Source: Pedobacter panaciterrae
GTDB lineage: Bacteria > Bacteroidota > Bacteroidia > Sphingobacteriales > Sphingobacteriaceae
Direction: 5' to 3'
NCBI RefSeq assembly: GCF_013204795.1
Contig: NZ_JABMKW010000020.1
Coordinates: forward strand, 558,001 to 622,000
Length of the DNA: 64,000 nucleotides
The translations under genes were made by a program, and so were the position numbers. The notes below the pieces were generated by a model, which saw only the letters and a list, made by a program, of their open reading frames with translations, had not been told where the DNA came from and ran no database searches. Positions 1 to 9,074 of this stretch are shown here, piece after piece (position 1 is the stretch's first letter; every line of letters starts with the position of its first letter).

Positions 1-557
1 AACAACTGGTTTTACTGGTTACTAAAAACAGAGCTGATGAAGGTATGTTCTTAATAGAACACATGCTTTTGTTGCCTCCTCAGGTCAAAATAATAAACGA
101 CCCTTCAACCGAAGCACCAGAATTAATCCCTGACGATGAAGCCGGCTTTATGCCAATTTGTGTTGATGATGGCTGTAAAGACTGTGAAGATAAAGACCCT
201 TATTCATTTCGGATCAGCATTATCTTACCTGCATATACGCCGCGTTTTCTCAACATCGCTTTTAGGCAATATGCCGAAAGAACAATCAGAATGGAAGCCC
301 CGGCACACACTTTTGTAAAGATTTGCTGGGTAAGCAATGAGCAATTAATCACATTCGAAAATGCGTACAAAGAATGGCTGGATGTAAAATCAGGGAAAAC
401 AGAAGACACAACAAATACAAAATTAAACGAGTTTGTAACCATTTTAACCGCATTAAGGTCTATTTATCCGGTGGCCAGACTCGAAGATTGTAGTAGTAGT
501 GAAGAGCGGACGCTCTTTATGCTAAATCAAAACGCATTGGGAACTCTTAAAACATAA
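1..557 (+). CDS. C-terminal end of a large eCIS-cluster protein (5' partial)
   Basis: The reading frame is open from the left window edge (first full codon at base 3), so the ATG at 45 is probably internal and the start lies outside. About 185 residues are visible. They begin with a stretch ending EGMFLIEHMLLLPPQ, a block I associate with large proteins encoded beside the baseplate genes of Bacteroidetes eCIS clusters. A Cys-rich patch (CVDDGCKDCED) follows, then an alpha/beta tail. The gene ends 6 bp before the next one in the same direction, consistent with one operon. A structural or baseplate-associated role is an inference from position; no catalytic motif is visible. Confidence 0.6.
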   Translation, partial: QLVLLVTKNRADEGMFLIEHMLLLPPQVKIINDPSTEAPELIPDDEAGFMPICVDDGCKDCEDKDPYSFRISIILPAYTPRFLNIAFRQYAERTIRMEAPAHTFVKICWVSNEQLITFENAYKEWLDVKSGKTEDTTNTKLNEFVTILTALRSIYPVARLEDCSSSEERTLFMLNQNALGTLKT

Positions 558-563
558 AATATT

Positions 564-3413
564 ATGGGTAATGTGCTCGACCAAATTAGTAAAGACAATA
601 CCCGCTTTACTATTTTCGAAAATGATCAGGTATTAACGGCAGATCAGTTGAATGATTTATTCAACTATCTGGACGTACAGAACAAATTAACACGAACCAA
701 AGCAATTGGTGTCGGGATTATTTATGGACTGGAAATAGGGGTAATAGATAACAAACATCTTGTAGTTTCAAAAGGCGCCGCAATTACTACCGATGGCGAT
801 CTATTGTATTTCGATTACGATCAGGAGTTTGATCAATATGATGTTTTTGAAGATCTAAACGCCAAATATCCTTATTTTCTTAATGATAGTGATCAGCCCT
901 TACCGATGTTCGAATTAAGAGATAGCCGGTTGGTAGGAGCTATACCAGGAAAAGATTTAGCAACGCTGGAGGCAACAACCGGTACTGCACTAAAAGATTA
1001 TGCAGGTATTTTATACCTGGAAGATTACAGCAATGATCCCGATTTATGTACTGGAACAGATTGTGACAATAAAGGCGTTATCGCCGTAAAAGAGCTAAAG
1101 ATTTTGCTTATCCATAAAAATAATATTGGCGCTTTGCTTCAAAGCATGCCTTCAATGAATAAAGATTATTTTTCACTTGACGACCTCAACATCCCCAGGG
1201 TTATGGTTAATACCGACCTGGACACGTATAAAGAGCTTAACGCATCATTTAATAATGCTTTAGTTGTAAAGGACGATATTATAGCCAAGCTTACTAAAGC
1301 TTACCAGGTTTGCAAGCTGGTGGTTGAAGATGATTTTGAAGGTGGCGATCCAACAGAGAAGTGGAAAAGTTTACTGGAGGAACAATTTAAGCTTAGTGAG
1401 TCCTTTTACGGTCAATATGTATATGATTATGCCCGCGACATTAGTTATGCATATAACGAGCTTAGAGAAAGCTTATTTTCAGATGATATGCTGGCCTCAC
1501 CAGATGTTGATTTATTTCCTAAACATGTGTTGATTGGTTTGGTTAGGGATGCAACCTTAAAAAATCCAATACCAGTAATTTTTCCAGATTTAAGAATTCC
1601 GCCTATAGGAGAACGACCAGTACTCGAAGCCAGACCAATATCTAGTTTGCTTCGCGCAAATATTTTAAAACCAAGTAATATCCGGTTCAATTTTGGCATA
1701 TTGATCAAGCGGTTCAATAAAATACATATAGATTTGGAATATCGCCATCATTTTTACGAATCGCCGATATTGAACAGCTCTAATGATTCAGATGAAGTAA
1801 CACGATTCAATTTCATGCGTATTCATAGTATGATAAACAGTTTTAAAGTTCCAAAAGCTGAGGATTTCCGTTCTGTAGATACTGGCCTTAAAATAATACC
1901 AAGTCTTTTTGAAGATGCACCACTTGGCGAACGAAGTATACCTTTCTATTATAGTTATAATGCAAGCTTTCCTATAAATCTATACTGGAATTTTAATGCG
2001 AACAACCGCAAAAAAGAGAGCCAGATTCTATCTTATAATTCAAATCAATACTCCAATGCTGGCGCTACAATTACCCCCTTAAAATATAACATCCTTAAAT
2101 ACACTTTTTTCAGGGTAGAAGGGCACATAGGGTTTAAACTTGCTGATGTTGAAGCCTCGCTTAACAAAATTATTCTGGAAAATAATTTGCCGATAAATAT
2201 TATATCTGTTCAGGTTGAGAAGAAATTAGAAACAATTCCTCCAAGGCCATGGTTTTTTCCCCATTTATATATGTATGAAAAATCGATAAAGAGCACATTT
2301 TTTGATAGAATGGATGATGCTGACTCAGTTAACGATGATCTTGTAAAAGTAACAGATGCAGCTACCACATTAATTCCTGCAACTGAATTTAAAACTGCCA
2401 GGCAAAATGTGTATGATAATGCTGTAGACATTGGTGACGCAAGGTTTGATTATGTAAAGTACCGTTCTGCAGTATCAAACATCATTACTGCAGCCAGCAA
2501 TGTTAAAGCACAAACCAAACAGTTTACCTTTTCAAATACGGCCATTCCACACGATTTCATACTAAATTCCGACATCCTCAGAAAAACGGATGTTATTTCA
2601 AGTATCTATCAAAACACAATAATCAAAAAGAAAACCGGGTTAATGCTCGGCAACTTTATGAAAGAAAATCCTGGCTTGGAACATGCCGGTGGTGTATTAC
2701 GGGGGGGAACATTTGTAATTGTTTACACTGCAGATGATAAGACAGTAGTGGCTGATTTTATGCTTCCTTACGCCAGTATTGATAAGGATGTGATAAACAA
2801 CCCACCAATATATACTCCACTTCCTTTACCATTGCCTCCGGGAACGCCAATAATTCCGAAATTCCCAATAGATCATGTTTTCGAAATTATACCTAATTAC
2901 ACTAAAGACCTTAATCTGAAGCTTGTTCCTTATATCAAGGATATAGATTTAGATGATAGGATCAATGTAAGGGTTAATAAAGGAGTAGAGGAAAGCATTA
3001 AGGGGTTGAATATTAAACTCGACGGATTTGATAAACGTTTAAACGAGAATTCGTCTTTATTTACCACAGTACTTACACCAACAAAATTTACAGTTCCTGG
3101 TAAAGATTTAGGAATAACAGCAGACTTAGATGCTTTAAGAGCTGCTCAAGATAAGATGGAACGCCTTGCCGCCGGAACTCCGGAAAGAATTGCTGCTGAA
3201 AAAGATTACATTAAAAATGCCAATGTAATTACCGAAAAACTGGGAAATACGGCAATAACCGGCGATGTAACAAACGCCAGAGATGTAAATGCTGCCTTAG
3301 CAGAAGTACAGGGAGGCATCAGCTTAATTAAAGATGAAGCCATAAGAAAAGAAGGAGCCGTTACTGTAGGTAAAGCAAATGTTATTACCAGAGGTTTTAA
3401 ACTTAATCGCTAA
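564..3413 (+). CDS. Large eCIS-associated protein of unknown function (949 aa)
   Basis: The protein opens with a conserved-looking head (residues 1-70) containing FTIFENDQVLTADQLNDLFN and then LTRTKAIGVGIIYGLEI, which I recognise from uncharacterised proteins encoded beside eCIS tape-measure and ATPase genes. There is no signal peptide or membrane segment. A proline-rich hinge (PLPLPLPPGTPIIP) lies near residue 755, and the last 130 residues are Ala/Glu/Lys-rich and probably helical. It sits 6 bp after the partial gene and 2 bp before the tape-measure gene, so it is almost certainly co-transcribed. A particle component such as a fibre or cap is possible, but nothing in the sequence proves it. 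Confidence 0.65.
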   Translation: MGNVLDQISKDNTRFTIFENDQVLTADQLNDLFNYLDVQNKLTRTKAIGVGIIYGLEIGVIDNKHLVVSKGAAITTDGDLLYFDYDQEFDQYDVFEDLNAKYPYFLNDSDQPLPMFELRDSRLVGAIPGKDLATLEATTGTALKDYAGILYLEDYSNDPDLCTGTDCDNKGVIAVKELKILLIHKNNIGALLQSMPSMNKDYFSLDDLNIPRVMVNTDLDTYKELNASFNNALVVKDDIIAKLTKAYQVCKLVVEDDFEGGDPTEKWKSLLEEQFKLSESFYGQYVYDYARDISYAYNELRESLFSDDMLASPDVDLFPKHVLIGLVRDATLKNPIPVIFPDLRIPPIGERPVLEARPISSLLRANILKPSNIRFNFGILIKRFNKIHIDLEYRHHFYESPILNSSNDSDEVTRFNFMRIHSMINSFKVPKAEDFRSVDTGLKIIPSLFEDAPLGERSIPFYYSYNASFPINLYWNFNANNRKKESQILSYNSNQYSNAGATITPLKYNILKYTFFRVEGHIGFKLADVEASLNKIILENNLPINIISVQVEKKLETIPPRPWFFPHLYMYEKSIKSTFFDRMDDADSVNDDLVKVTDAATTLIPATEFKTARQNVYDNAVDIGDARFDYVKYRSAVSNIITAASNVKAQTKQFTFSNTAIPHDFILNSDILRKTDVISSIYQNTIIKKKTGLMLGNFMKENPGLEHAGGVLRGGTFVIVYTADDKTVVADFMLPYASIDKDVINNPPIYTPLPLPLPPGTPIIPKFPIDHVFEIIPNYTKDLNLKLVPYIKDIDLDDRINVRVNKGVEESIKGLNIKLDGFDKRLNENSSLFTTVLTPTKFTVPGKDLGITADLDALRAAQDKMERLAAGTPERIAAEKDYIKNANVITEKLGNTAITGDVTNARDVNAALAEVQGGISLIKDEAIRKEGAVTVGKANVITRGFKLNR

Positions 3414-3415
3414 TT

Positions 3416-4897
3416 GTGAATGGTGATGTAATTATCCGCAGGCAAAAAATCAGGCTCCAGGCCAGTGATGAAAAACTTGCGTTTGATTGCAAACAATATT
3501 TAAATGAAATAATAACCAGCAAACTACCTGAAATTTATGAACGGATTTTTCACCAAAACATACATCAGGATAGTTATGTAAGCATTAACTCAATTCAGGT
3601 TGATCTAGGTAATCTACAGGTAAGCGACTTCAAAACCAGATTTGTACAAATTGTAGAAGAGAAGATTGTTAGCGAGCTTAAAAAACAGTTCGAAGAAAAC
3701 CCATACAATAGAGATTTCTCTGTAGATGATAATTTTAATCCTGCACCCAATACATCATCATCCTCGATAGAATATAATAGCGAGAAGAACCAGAAAAAAA
3801 TTGCCTTATTGTATTTTCTTGAAAATGGAACCTATCCCTGGTGGTACGAAAAACAGCTTAGAAAATCACCGTCCGAAGTTCTTAAAGCTTTTGATGAGCA
3901 AGAACAAAAAGAATTCTTTCTTAAGTTATTAACTAAAATCAAAGCACTATCCATCCTCGAAGCAGAACGAACATTCAGCAGGTTTACAGATTATATGACA
4001 AGTACTGATCTTGAGATCTACATCAACCATCTTATAAATCTGTATCCGGATAATTCTATTAAAATAAACATCAACACACTTCTATGGGAGAAAAATCAAA
4101 TAGCGAAGCTTTTTAATATTCCGAAAAAGATATTCTTAAAGCAACTGTTAGCTTTTACTATACTAAACGTTGATGAAACAGATCTCATCAAAAACTTCCT
4201 GATCTATTTAAAAAAATCCTTTCCTGCCTCAACTGAAGAACTTAAAAATAGACTAAAAGATGCTACGCTTAGCCAAGCCAGCTCCAACTTAAGAAAACAT
4301 GTTTACGATGATTTGATTGAGGCTAATACAATAAACTTAGCAGACGATCCTAAAAAAGAACAGATAAAAGAATCTGTCAACAACCATCAACTTAAAGAGG
4401 GTGTATATATAGAAAATGCAGGATTAATCCTGCTGCATCCATTTCTGCCAGCTTACTTTAAAGATTTAGAGATCATTAATAATGAAAATCGATTTATATC
4501 TCCCGATTCTCATGTGCGTGCAGCGGTTCTGCTCTATTATTTGCAATGCGGAAACGAAAAATATAATGAATGGGAAATGCCATTGAACAAAATTCTGTGT
4601 GGCATGCAGCATATTGACTTAATTCCAAATGGCATTAAACTCAAAAAAAAAGAAAAGGAAGAATCAAAACTACTGCTTCAAACAGTTGTAAGCTACTGGG
4701 ATGCCTTAAAAGGATCAAGTATTGAAGCACTTCAGAATACATTTTTCCAGCGTCAGGGCAAAATAACGCCCAAAGATAATTCCTGGCTAATCCAGATTGA
4801 ACGTACCGGAGTTGATATTCTTCTTGATCGTTTGCCCTGGAGCATTGGTACCATTAAACTTCCCTGGTTAAAAGAAATTATACATACAGAATGGTAA
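3416..4897 (+). CDS. Contractile injection system tape-measure protein (Afp14-like)
   Basis: A GTG start at 3416 follows the previous stop by 2 bp. The 493-residue protein has the two landmarks of the CIS tape-measure family: an ENAGLILLHPFLPAYF block near residue 335, and further on RAAVLLYYLQCG followed by LNKILCGM. The N-terminal part resembles the usual family opening (VIIRRQKIRLQ). In the family this protein sets tail length and occupies the tube lumen before firing. It is short for a tape measure, which would suggest a short particle, although length does not scale simply in every eCIS. Its 3' end overlaps the ATPase start by 7 bp, indicating translational coupling. Confidence 0.85.
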   Translation: MNGDVIIRRQKIRLQASDEKLAFDCKQYLNEIITSKLPEIYERIFHQNIHQDSYVSINSIQVDLGNLQVSDFKTRFVQIVEEKIVSELKKQFEENPYNRDFSVDDNFNPAPNTSSSSIEYNSEKNQKKIALLYFLENGTYPWWYEKQLRKSPSEVLKAFDEQEQKEFFLKLLTKIKALSILEAERTFSRFTDYMTSTDLEIYINHLINLYPDNSIKININTLLWEKNQIAKLFNIPKKIFLKQLLAFTILNVDETDLIKNFLIYLKKSFPASTEELKNRLKDATLSQASSNLRKHVYDDLIEANTINLADDPKKEQIKESVNNHQLKEGVYIENAGLILLHPFLPAYFKDLEIINNENRFISPDSHVRAAVLLYYLQCGNEKYNEWEMPLNKILCGMQHIDLIPNGIKLKKKEKEESKLLLQTVVSYWDALKGSSIEALQNTFFQRQGKITPKDNSWLIQIERTGVDILLDRLPWSIGTIKLPWLKEIIHTEW

Positions 4898-6264
4898 CAG
4901 ATGAACAAGTTTTAAAAAAAGATGCATTTCATTTAAATGCATTAGATCTGCTTGATGAAATTAACTGGTTTGAAAAAGTACTTCAAACAAGATTAAAGTT
5001 ACATTTTGGAGAAGAATGTGAGTATGAATCTATTTATGACGTAGAACCCCCTCAATCTGATCATAAAGATTCTGTATTCTCTGAATTTATCCAATTCTAT
5101 CAACTGTCTTTTTCTGAACGGTTAATTTTAGTTTTAGCATTGCTTCCACATATTGCTCCCCAATTACTTGATGTTTTTTTCATCAAAACAACATTAAAAG
5201 ATCGCGGTGTAACAGAGTATGGAGGCTTAAGGGGGGCGTTTCACAGCGGTTTTCTGCCAACAGGCGAAACCGCTTCTTTTTTACTCGCAGGTAGTGATTT
5301 AAGTAAACGCTTTTGGGTACAACAGTTCTTTGATGCCGATCACTTATTTAAAATTCATAATATTCTCTGGCTTGGGTCATCTCCTGCAAACGAACCCATT
5401 TTAAGCGGACAACTGTTAATTAACGATGAGTATATAGACCTTTTTACTGGTGGCAAGTTGCGCAAGCCTTCCTTTAGTATGGAATTTCCTGCCAAAAGAA
5501 TAAACACCCAGCTGGAATGGGATAATTTGGTGCTAGACAGGCACACAATGCAACAGTTAGGTGAAATTAAAATATGGTTAGAACATGGCCCTGTGTTAAT
5601 GAACGAATGGGGAATGAAAAAAACACTGAAACCTGGTTATAAAGCATTATTTCACGGGCCTCCAGGGACAGGAAAAACGCTAACTGCCGGACTTTTTGGA
5701 AAACTGGCAGGTGTAGATGTATACCGAGTTGATTTATCAATGGTTATTTCAAAATACATAGGAGAAACCGAGAAAAATCTGGAAAAAGTATTCGCAAAAG
5801 CTGAACACAAAAACTGGATCTTGTTTTTTGATGAGGCCGATTCGCTATTTGGCAAAAGAACATCAATTTCTGATGCGCACGATAAATATGCAAATCAAGA
5901 GATTGCATACCTGTTACAGCGACTTGAAGATTACAACGGTTTGGTAATTTTAAGCTCCAACATGCGCAACAACGTGGATGAAGCATTCGGTAGGCGGTTA
6001 CAGTCTATTATCTATTTTCCTGTGCCCAAAAGTAACGAACGATCTATATTATGGCGCCAAACATTTAGTAATAAAGTACAGCTTGAAGAGGACTTGGATA
6101 TTGATAGCATTGCAGAAAAATATGAACTCGCTGGTGGTTCGATAATAAATGTTGTTCAATACGCTTCTTTAATGGCACTTCACCGCAAAGAAAATATCAT
6201 TAGGGAAAAAGACCTTTTAGAAGGTATAAAAAAAGAATTCAGAAAAGAGGGAAAAACTATTTAG
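4891..6264 (+). CDS. eCIS AAA+ ATPase (Afp15-like)
   Basis: This is a 457-residue cytoplasmic ATPase. Walker A is GPPGTGKT at residues 256-263, Walker B is LFFDEAD at 311-317, and a probable arginine finger lies in FGRRLQ near residue 368. The C-terminal lid helices contain GGSIINVVQYA. The first 240 residues form the family-specific N-terminal domain. In Afp and PVC clusters this ATPase is encoded next to the tape measure and is needed for particle assembly or cargo loading. The 7-bp overlap with the upstream gene and the DUF4157 genes starting 23 bp downstream support that assignment. Confidence 0.9.
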   Translation: MVTDEQVLKKDAFHLNALDLLDEINWFEKVLQTRLKLHFGEECEYESIYDVEPPQSDHKDSVFSEFIQFYQLSFSERLILVLALLPHIAPQLLDVFFIKTTLKDRGVTEYGGLRGAFHSGFLPTGETASFLLAGSDLSKRFWVQQFFDADHLFKIHNILWLGSSPANEPILSGQLLINDEYIDLFTGGKLRKPSFSMEFPAKRINTQLEWDNLVLDRHTMQQLGEIKIWLEHGPVLMNEWGMKKTLKPGYKALFHGPPGTGKTLTAGLFGKLAGVDVYRVDLSMVISKYIGETEKNLEKVFAKAEHKNWILFFDEADSLFGKRTSISDAHDKYANQEIAYLLQRLEDYNGLVILSSNMRNNVDEAFGRRLQSIIYFPVPKSNERSILWRQTFSNKVQLEEDLDIDSIAEKYELAGGSIINVVQYASLMALHRKENIIREKDLLEGIKKEFRKEGKTI

Positions 6265-6287
6265 ATCGAGGTCCAAAATATTAGACT

Positions 6288-7529
6288 ATGAAAGATGTTG
6301 CCGTATCAGAGTCTGTTGTAACACCAATGGCAGCAGCTCATCAAGACGAGATGCTACAGCAAAGTGAAGTTGCTGCTGATAAAACCGGTGCCGACATTTT
6401 TTTTCAAGCAAAACTGACGGTAGGATCGCCTAATGATCCTTTGGAAGATGAAGCCGACGCAATGGCAGATCAGGTAATGCGTATGCCCAAAAGTTCATTC
6501 ATTCAGCGAAAATGCAGCCATTGCGAAGAAGAAGAGAAAGCACAGCGAAAACCTTTAGTTGCTGGAATAACTACAGGTATCCAGGCAAAAGCTGAAAATA
6601 ATTCAACAGTAAGCAATCAGGTTTCAGATGCCATAGAATCTTCGCGCGGTGCCGGAAGTAAAATGGATACGGAAACAAATAGCTTTATGAGCAGCCGTTT
6701 CGGAAGTGATTTTAGCGATGTTAACATTCATACAGACAATCAGTCGGTACAATTAAGCAACAACCTTAGCGCTAAAGCCTTTACCGTTGGAAACGATATT
6801 TATTTTAATCAGGGAGAATATCAGCCACAGTCCGACAAGGGAAAACATTTGCTTGCTCATGAGTTGACTCATACCCTACAACAAGGGAAAGATTCATCTA
6901 TAAAAAGTAAAAGATTGGTACAAAGAACTACCGTTGGAGCAATATTAGATGAATTCTTTTCCCCATTCTCTAGTGCTACGCAATGGGATATGCCCGAAGG
7001 TGATAACTACACTACAATAGTTAGAGGCTGGCAACCTGTAATTGATGGACTTAATTCAATAAAAGCAAATATTTCATCGGATTGTGCAGCGTGGGCGGCC
7101 AGCCATCGAACAGACTCTTCATGGCACGCAGGAATGACCAAGCCTCCTGTAACAGATCCTAATGCTTATCCACTTTGGGTTTCAAGCCCTCCAGGTACAG
7201 ATCCCGAGACGTGTAGAAATGCCTTTATACTTTATCAAAGCTCAAGACTGGTAGGACCTAGTGTACAATCCATGGATTTATATACATGTTCAATTGGTTC
7301 TTTCGGCCTGTATGTAACTGTAGATTCCATTAACTGCACATCTCACACTGCTACAATAAGAGTTTGGATGTACAATACAATGGATCAATCATCATTTGGA
7401 AGATTTGCAAGCTATTTTCCGCTAAGTGGCATGGAGCCCCAATATATGTGGTGGAACTGGGACGAAGAAATTAGCTGGACTGGGGCTGGAGTAACTACAG
7501 CTCCAGAAAGCGGTAGCAGTGACTGGTAA
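6288..7529 (+). CDS. DUF4157 eCIS cargo candidate with unknown Cys/Trp-rich C-terminal domain
   Basis: The 413-residue protein has the full DUF4157 architecture. A KLTVGSPNDPLEDEADAMAD segment lies near residue 45, a CSHC knuckle at residues 76-79, and the core ends in the HELTH metalloprotease motif at 191-195. DUF4157 is known as a prefix domain on eCIS-associated toxins. Residues 220-413 form a second domain with no match I recognise. It holds four Cys, many Trp (including MWWNWDEE near the end) and a VSSPPGTDPETCRNAF block. The gene directly follows the ATPase. It could be an effector or a particle-internal protein; function is unknown. Confidence 0.8.
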   Translation: MKDVAVSESVVTPMAAAHQDEMLQQSEVAADKTGADIFFQAKLTVGSPNDPLEDEADAMADQVMRMPKSSFIQRKCSHCEEEEKAQRKPLVAGITTGIQAKAENNSTVSNQVSDAIESSRGAGSKMDTETNSFMSSRFGSDFSDVNIHTDNQSVQLSNNLSAKAFTVGNDIYFNQGEYQPQSDKGKHLLAHELTHTLQQGKDSSIKSKRLVQRTTVGAILDEFFSPFSSATQWDMPEGDNYTTIVRGWQPVIDGLNSIKANISSDCAAWAASHRTDSSWHAGMTKPPVTDPNAYPLWVSSPPGTDPETCRNAFILYQSSRLVGPSVQSMDLYTCSIGSFGLYVTVDSINCTSHTATIRVWMYNTMDQSSFGRFASYFPLSGMEPQYMWWNWDEEISWTGAGVTTAPESGSSDW

Positions 7530-7538
7530 TAATAAACT

Positions 7539-9047
7539 ATGAAGGGTACAGGCAAATCGCACAACGCTGCAAATCAACACGCAAAAGATGCTGATACTCC
7601 CAAACCTGCATCATTTCAAAATGACGACAGTAAAAGTAATTCAACTGATCAGCTGATTTACCACAACCAGCCAAAACTAAAAGCAGAAGTTAACGAGCAA
7701 ATTGAGGCATCAAGGGGTACCGGAATGCAAATGGATAAAGAGACACAAAGCTTTATGGAAAGCCGGTTTGGAACCGGCTTTTCTGACGTTAATATCCATA
7801 GTGGAACTGATGCCAGTCAACTTTCTGCCTCATTGCATGCCCGGGCATTCACCGTTGGTAAGGATATCTATTTTAATGAAAATATGTATCGACCAAATTC
7901 TGCAGAGGGTAAGCATCTACTTGCTCATGAGTTAACACATACCATACAACAAAACGGAAATACAATACAACGTTCACCAATGCCAGGAGAGGACACCGTG
8001 CAAAATCTCGAATCATATGATGCAGCAACGAGACAGAACATCCGTTACGATATCGGTTTCAATCTTCAAACAAACATTTCTTTGTTTTTCCAGAAAGGTA
8101 TTGTTAGAGATGTGCGCTCAGGATACAATGTTACATATGTAGTAAAAGGTTTTGATCCGACAGAGGCGTGGGTTGAAAGTGCAATGAGAGCATTGATACT
8201 TTATAATTTTAACTTAAACAAAGATGCAACAGAGGCCGCCATCACCAATATTTCTACGGTACAACACGTAGATCTGAGTGGAGAAACAAATCCGGCAGAT
8301 GCAAAAATAAAAGGTCCTGATGCTATAGTTCGATTCACATCAACTGAGTTCGATGTTAGTGGAAAGGGGGCCAATAAAATGAAAAACGTTCAATTAGCTG
8401 TAGAAAAACTGAGCAATTTTACTGCTCGTACGAATACTGAAACTCCAGCTCAAAGGCGCCAGAGGTATGAAACGACCTACCAGATAACTAATGCAGTTCC
8501 TGTAACAAGCGATCCGTTAGCCGATTTATCAAAGACCATGAGCGACTCAAAATTTGATCAGGTATTAGAAGCTTTAGATATAGTGCCAACAGCCATTTTA
8601 AGCAAGGCCACGGGTATACCTGTCCATTTGGGACAAAGCCCAAAAGGGCCCAAAAACGAGTCTGCAGAATATAGTCAGATCAAGCCTAAAGACAGTACGG
8701 ATTGGAAGAGAAGAATTACAGTTTATGGTGATTTTTTCAGCGCTACATTGCCTCAAAAAGCATTTATAATGGCCCACGAATTTGGTCATGCACTAGATAA
8801 TAGGCCAAATGAAGGTTCTGGCGGAAAAGGAGGTGAGGCCTTAAGCGCTGATAAGGCAAAAGGCAGTTTTACAGAAGCATTAGGAAAAGATGGTGGCTTG
8901 CGTAAGGGGATGAGTGAATATGCTGCAACAAAAACTTCAGAAAGTGAATATTTTGCCGAAGCATTTTCTATGTACATTAATCAGCCAGCTACTTTAAAAG
9001 CGCTTCGCCCTAATATCTACGCTTATTTCCTGGCTCAGTATCCATAA
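7539..9047 (+). CDS. DUF4157 eCIS effector candidate with second zinc-metallopeptidase domain
   Basis: The 502-residue protein carries DUF4157 with HELTH at residues 130-134. It lacks the CxxC knuckle and the usual DPxExEAD segment, having a short Gln/Asn/Ser-rich start instead. The C-terminal part (about 320-502) holds a second HExxH motif, AHEFGHALDNR with H413, E414 and H417. A downstream YFAEAF block contains E474, a good candidate for the third zinc ligand. HEFGHxLD followed by YFAEAF is the pattern of gluzincin peptidases of the anthrax lethal factor/Pro-Pro endopeptidase type. Proteolysis of a target protein after injection is inferred. The gene lies 9 bp after the previous DUF4157 gene. 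Confidence 0.82.
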   Translation: MKGTGKSHNAANQHAKDADTPKPASFQNDDSKSNSTDQLIYHNQPKLKAEVNEQIEASRGTGMQMDKETQSFMESRFGTGFSDVNIHSGTDASQLSASLHARAFTVGKDIYFNENMYRPNSAEGKHLLAHELTHTIQQNGNTIQRSPMPGEDTVQNLESYDAATRQNIRYDIGFNLQTNISLFFQKGIVRDVRSGYNVTYVVKGFDPTEAWVESAMRALILYNFNLNKDATEAAITNISTVQHVDLSGETNPADAKIKGPDAIVRFTSTEFDVSGKGANKMKNVQLAVEKLSNFTARTNTETPAQRRQRYETTYQITNAVPVTSDPLADLSKTMSDSKFDQVLEALDIVPTAILSKATGIPVHLGQSPKGPKNESAEYSQIKPKDSTDWKRRITVYGDFFSATLPQKAFIMAHEFGHALDNRPNEGSGGKGGEALSADKAKGSFTEALGKDGGLRKGMSEYAATKTSESEYFAEAFSMYINQPATLKALRPNIYAYFLAQYP

Positions 9048-9074
9048 CTCCATATTACATCAATTTAAATTAAA

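Noticed and set aside
45..557. A complete 170-residue gene starting at 45
   Set aside because: The same frame is open to the window edge and upstream codons look coding, so it is a partial gene.
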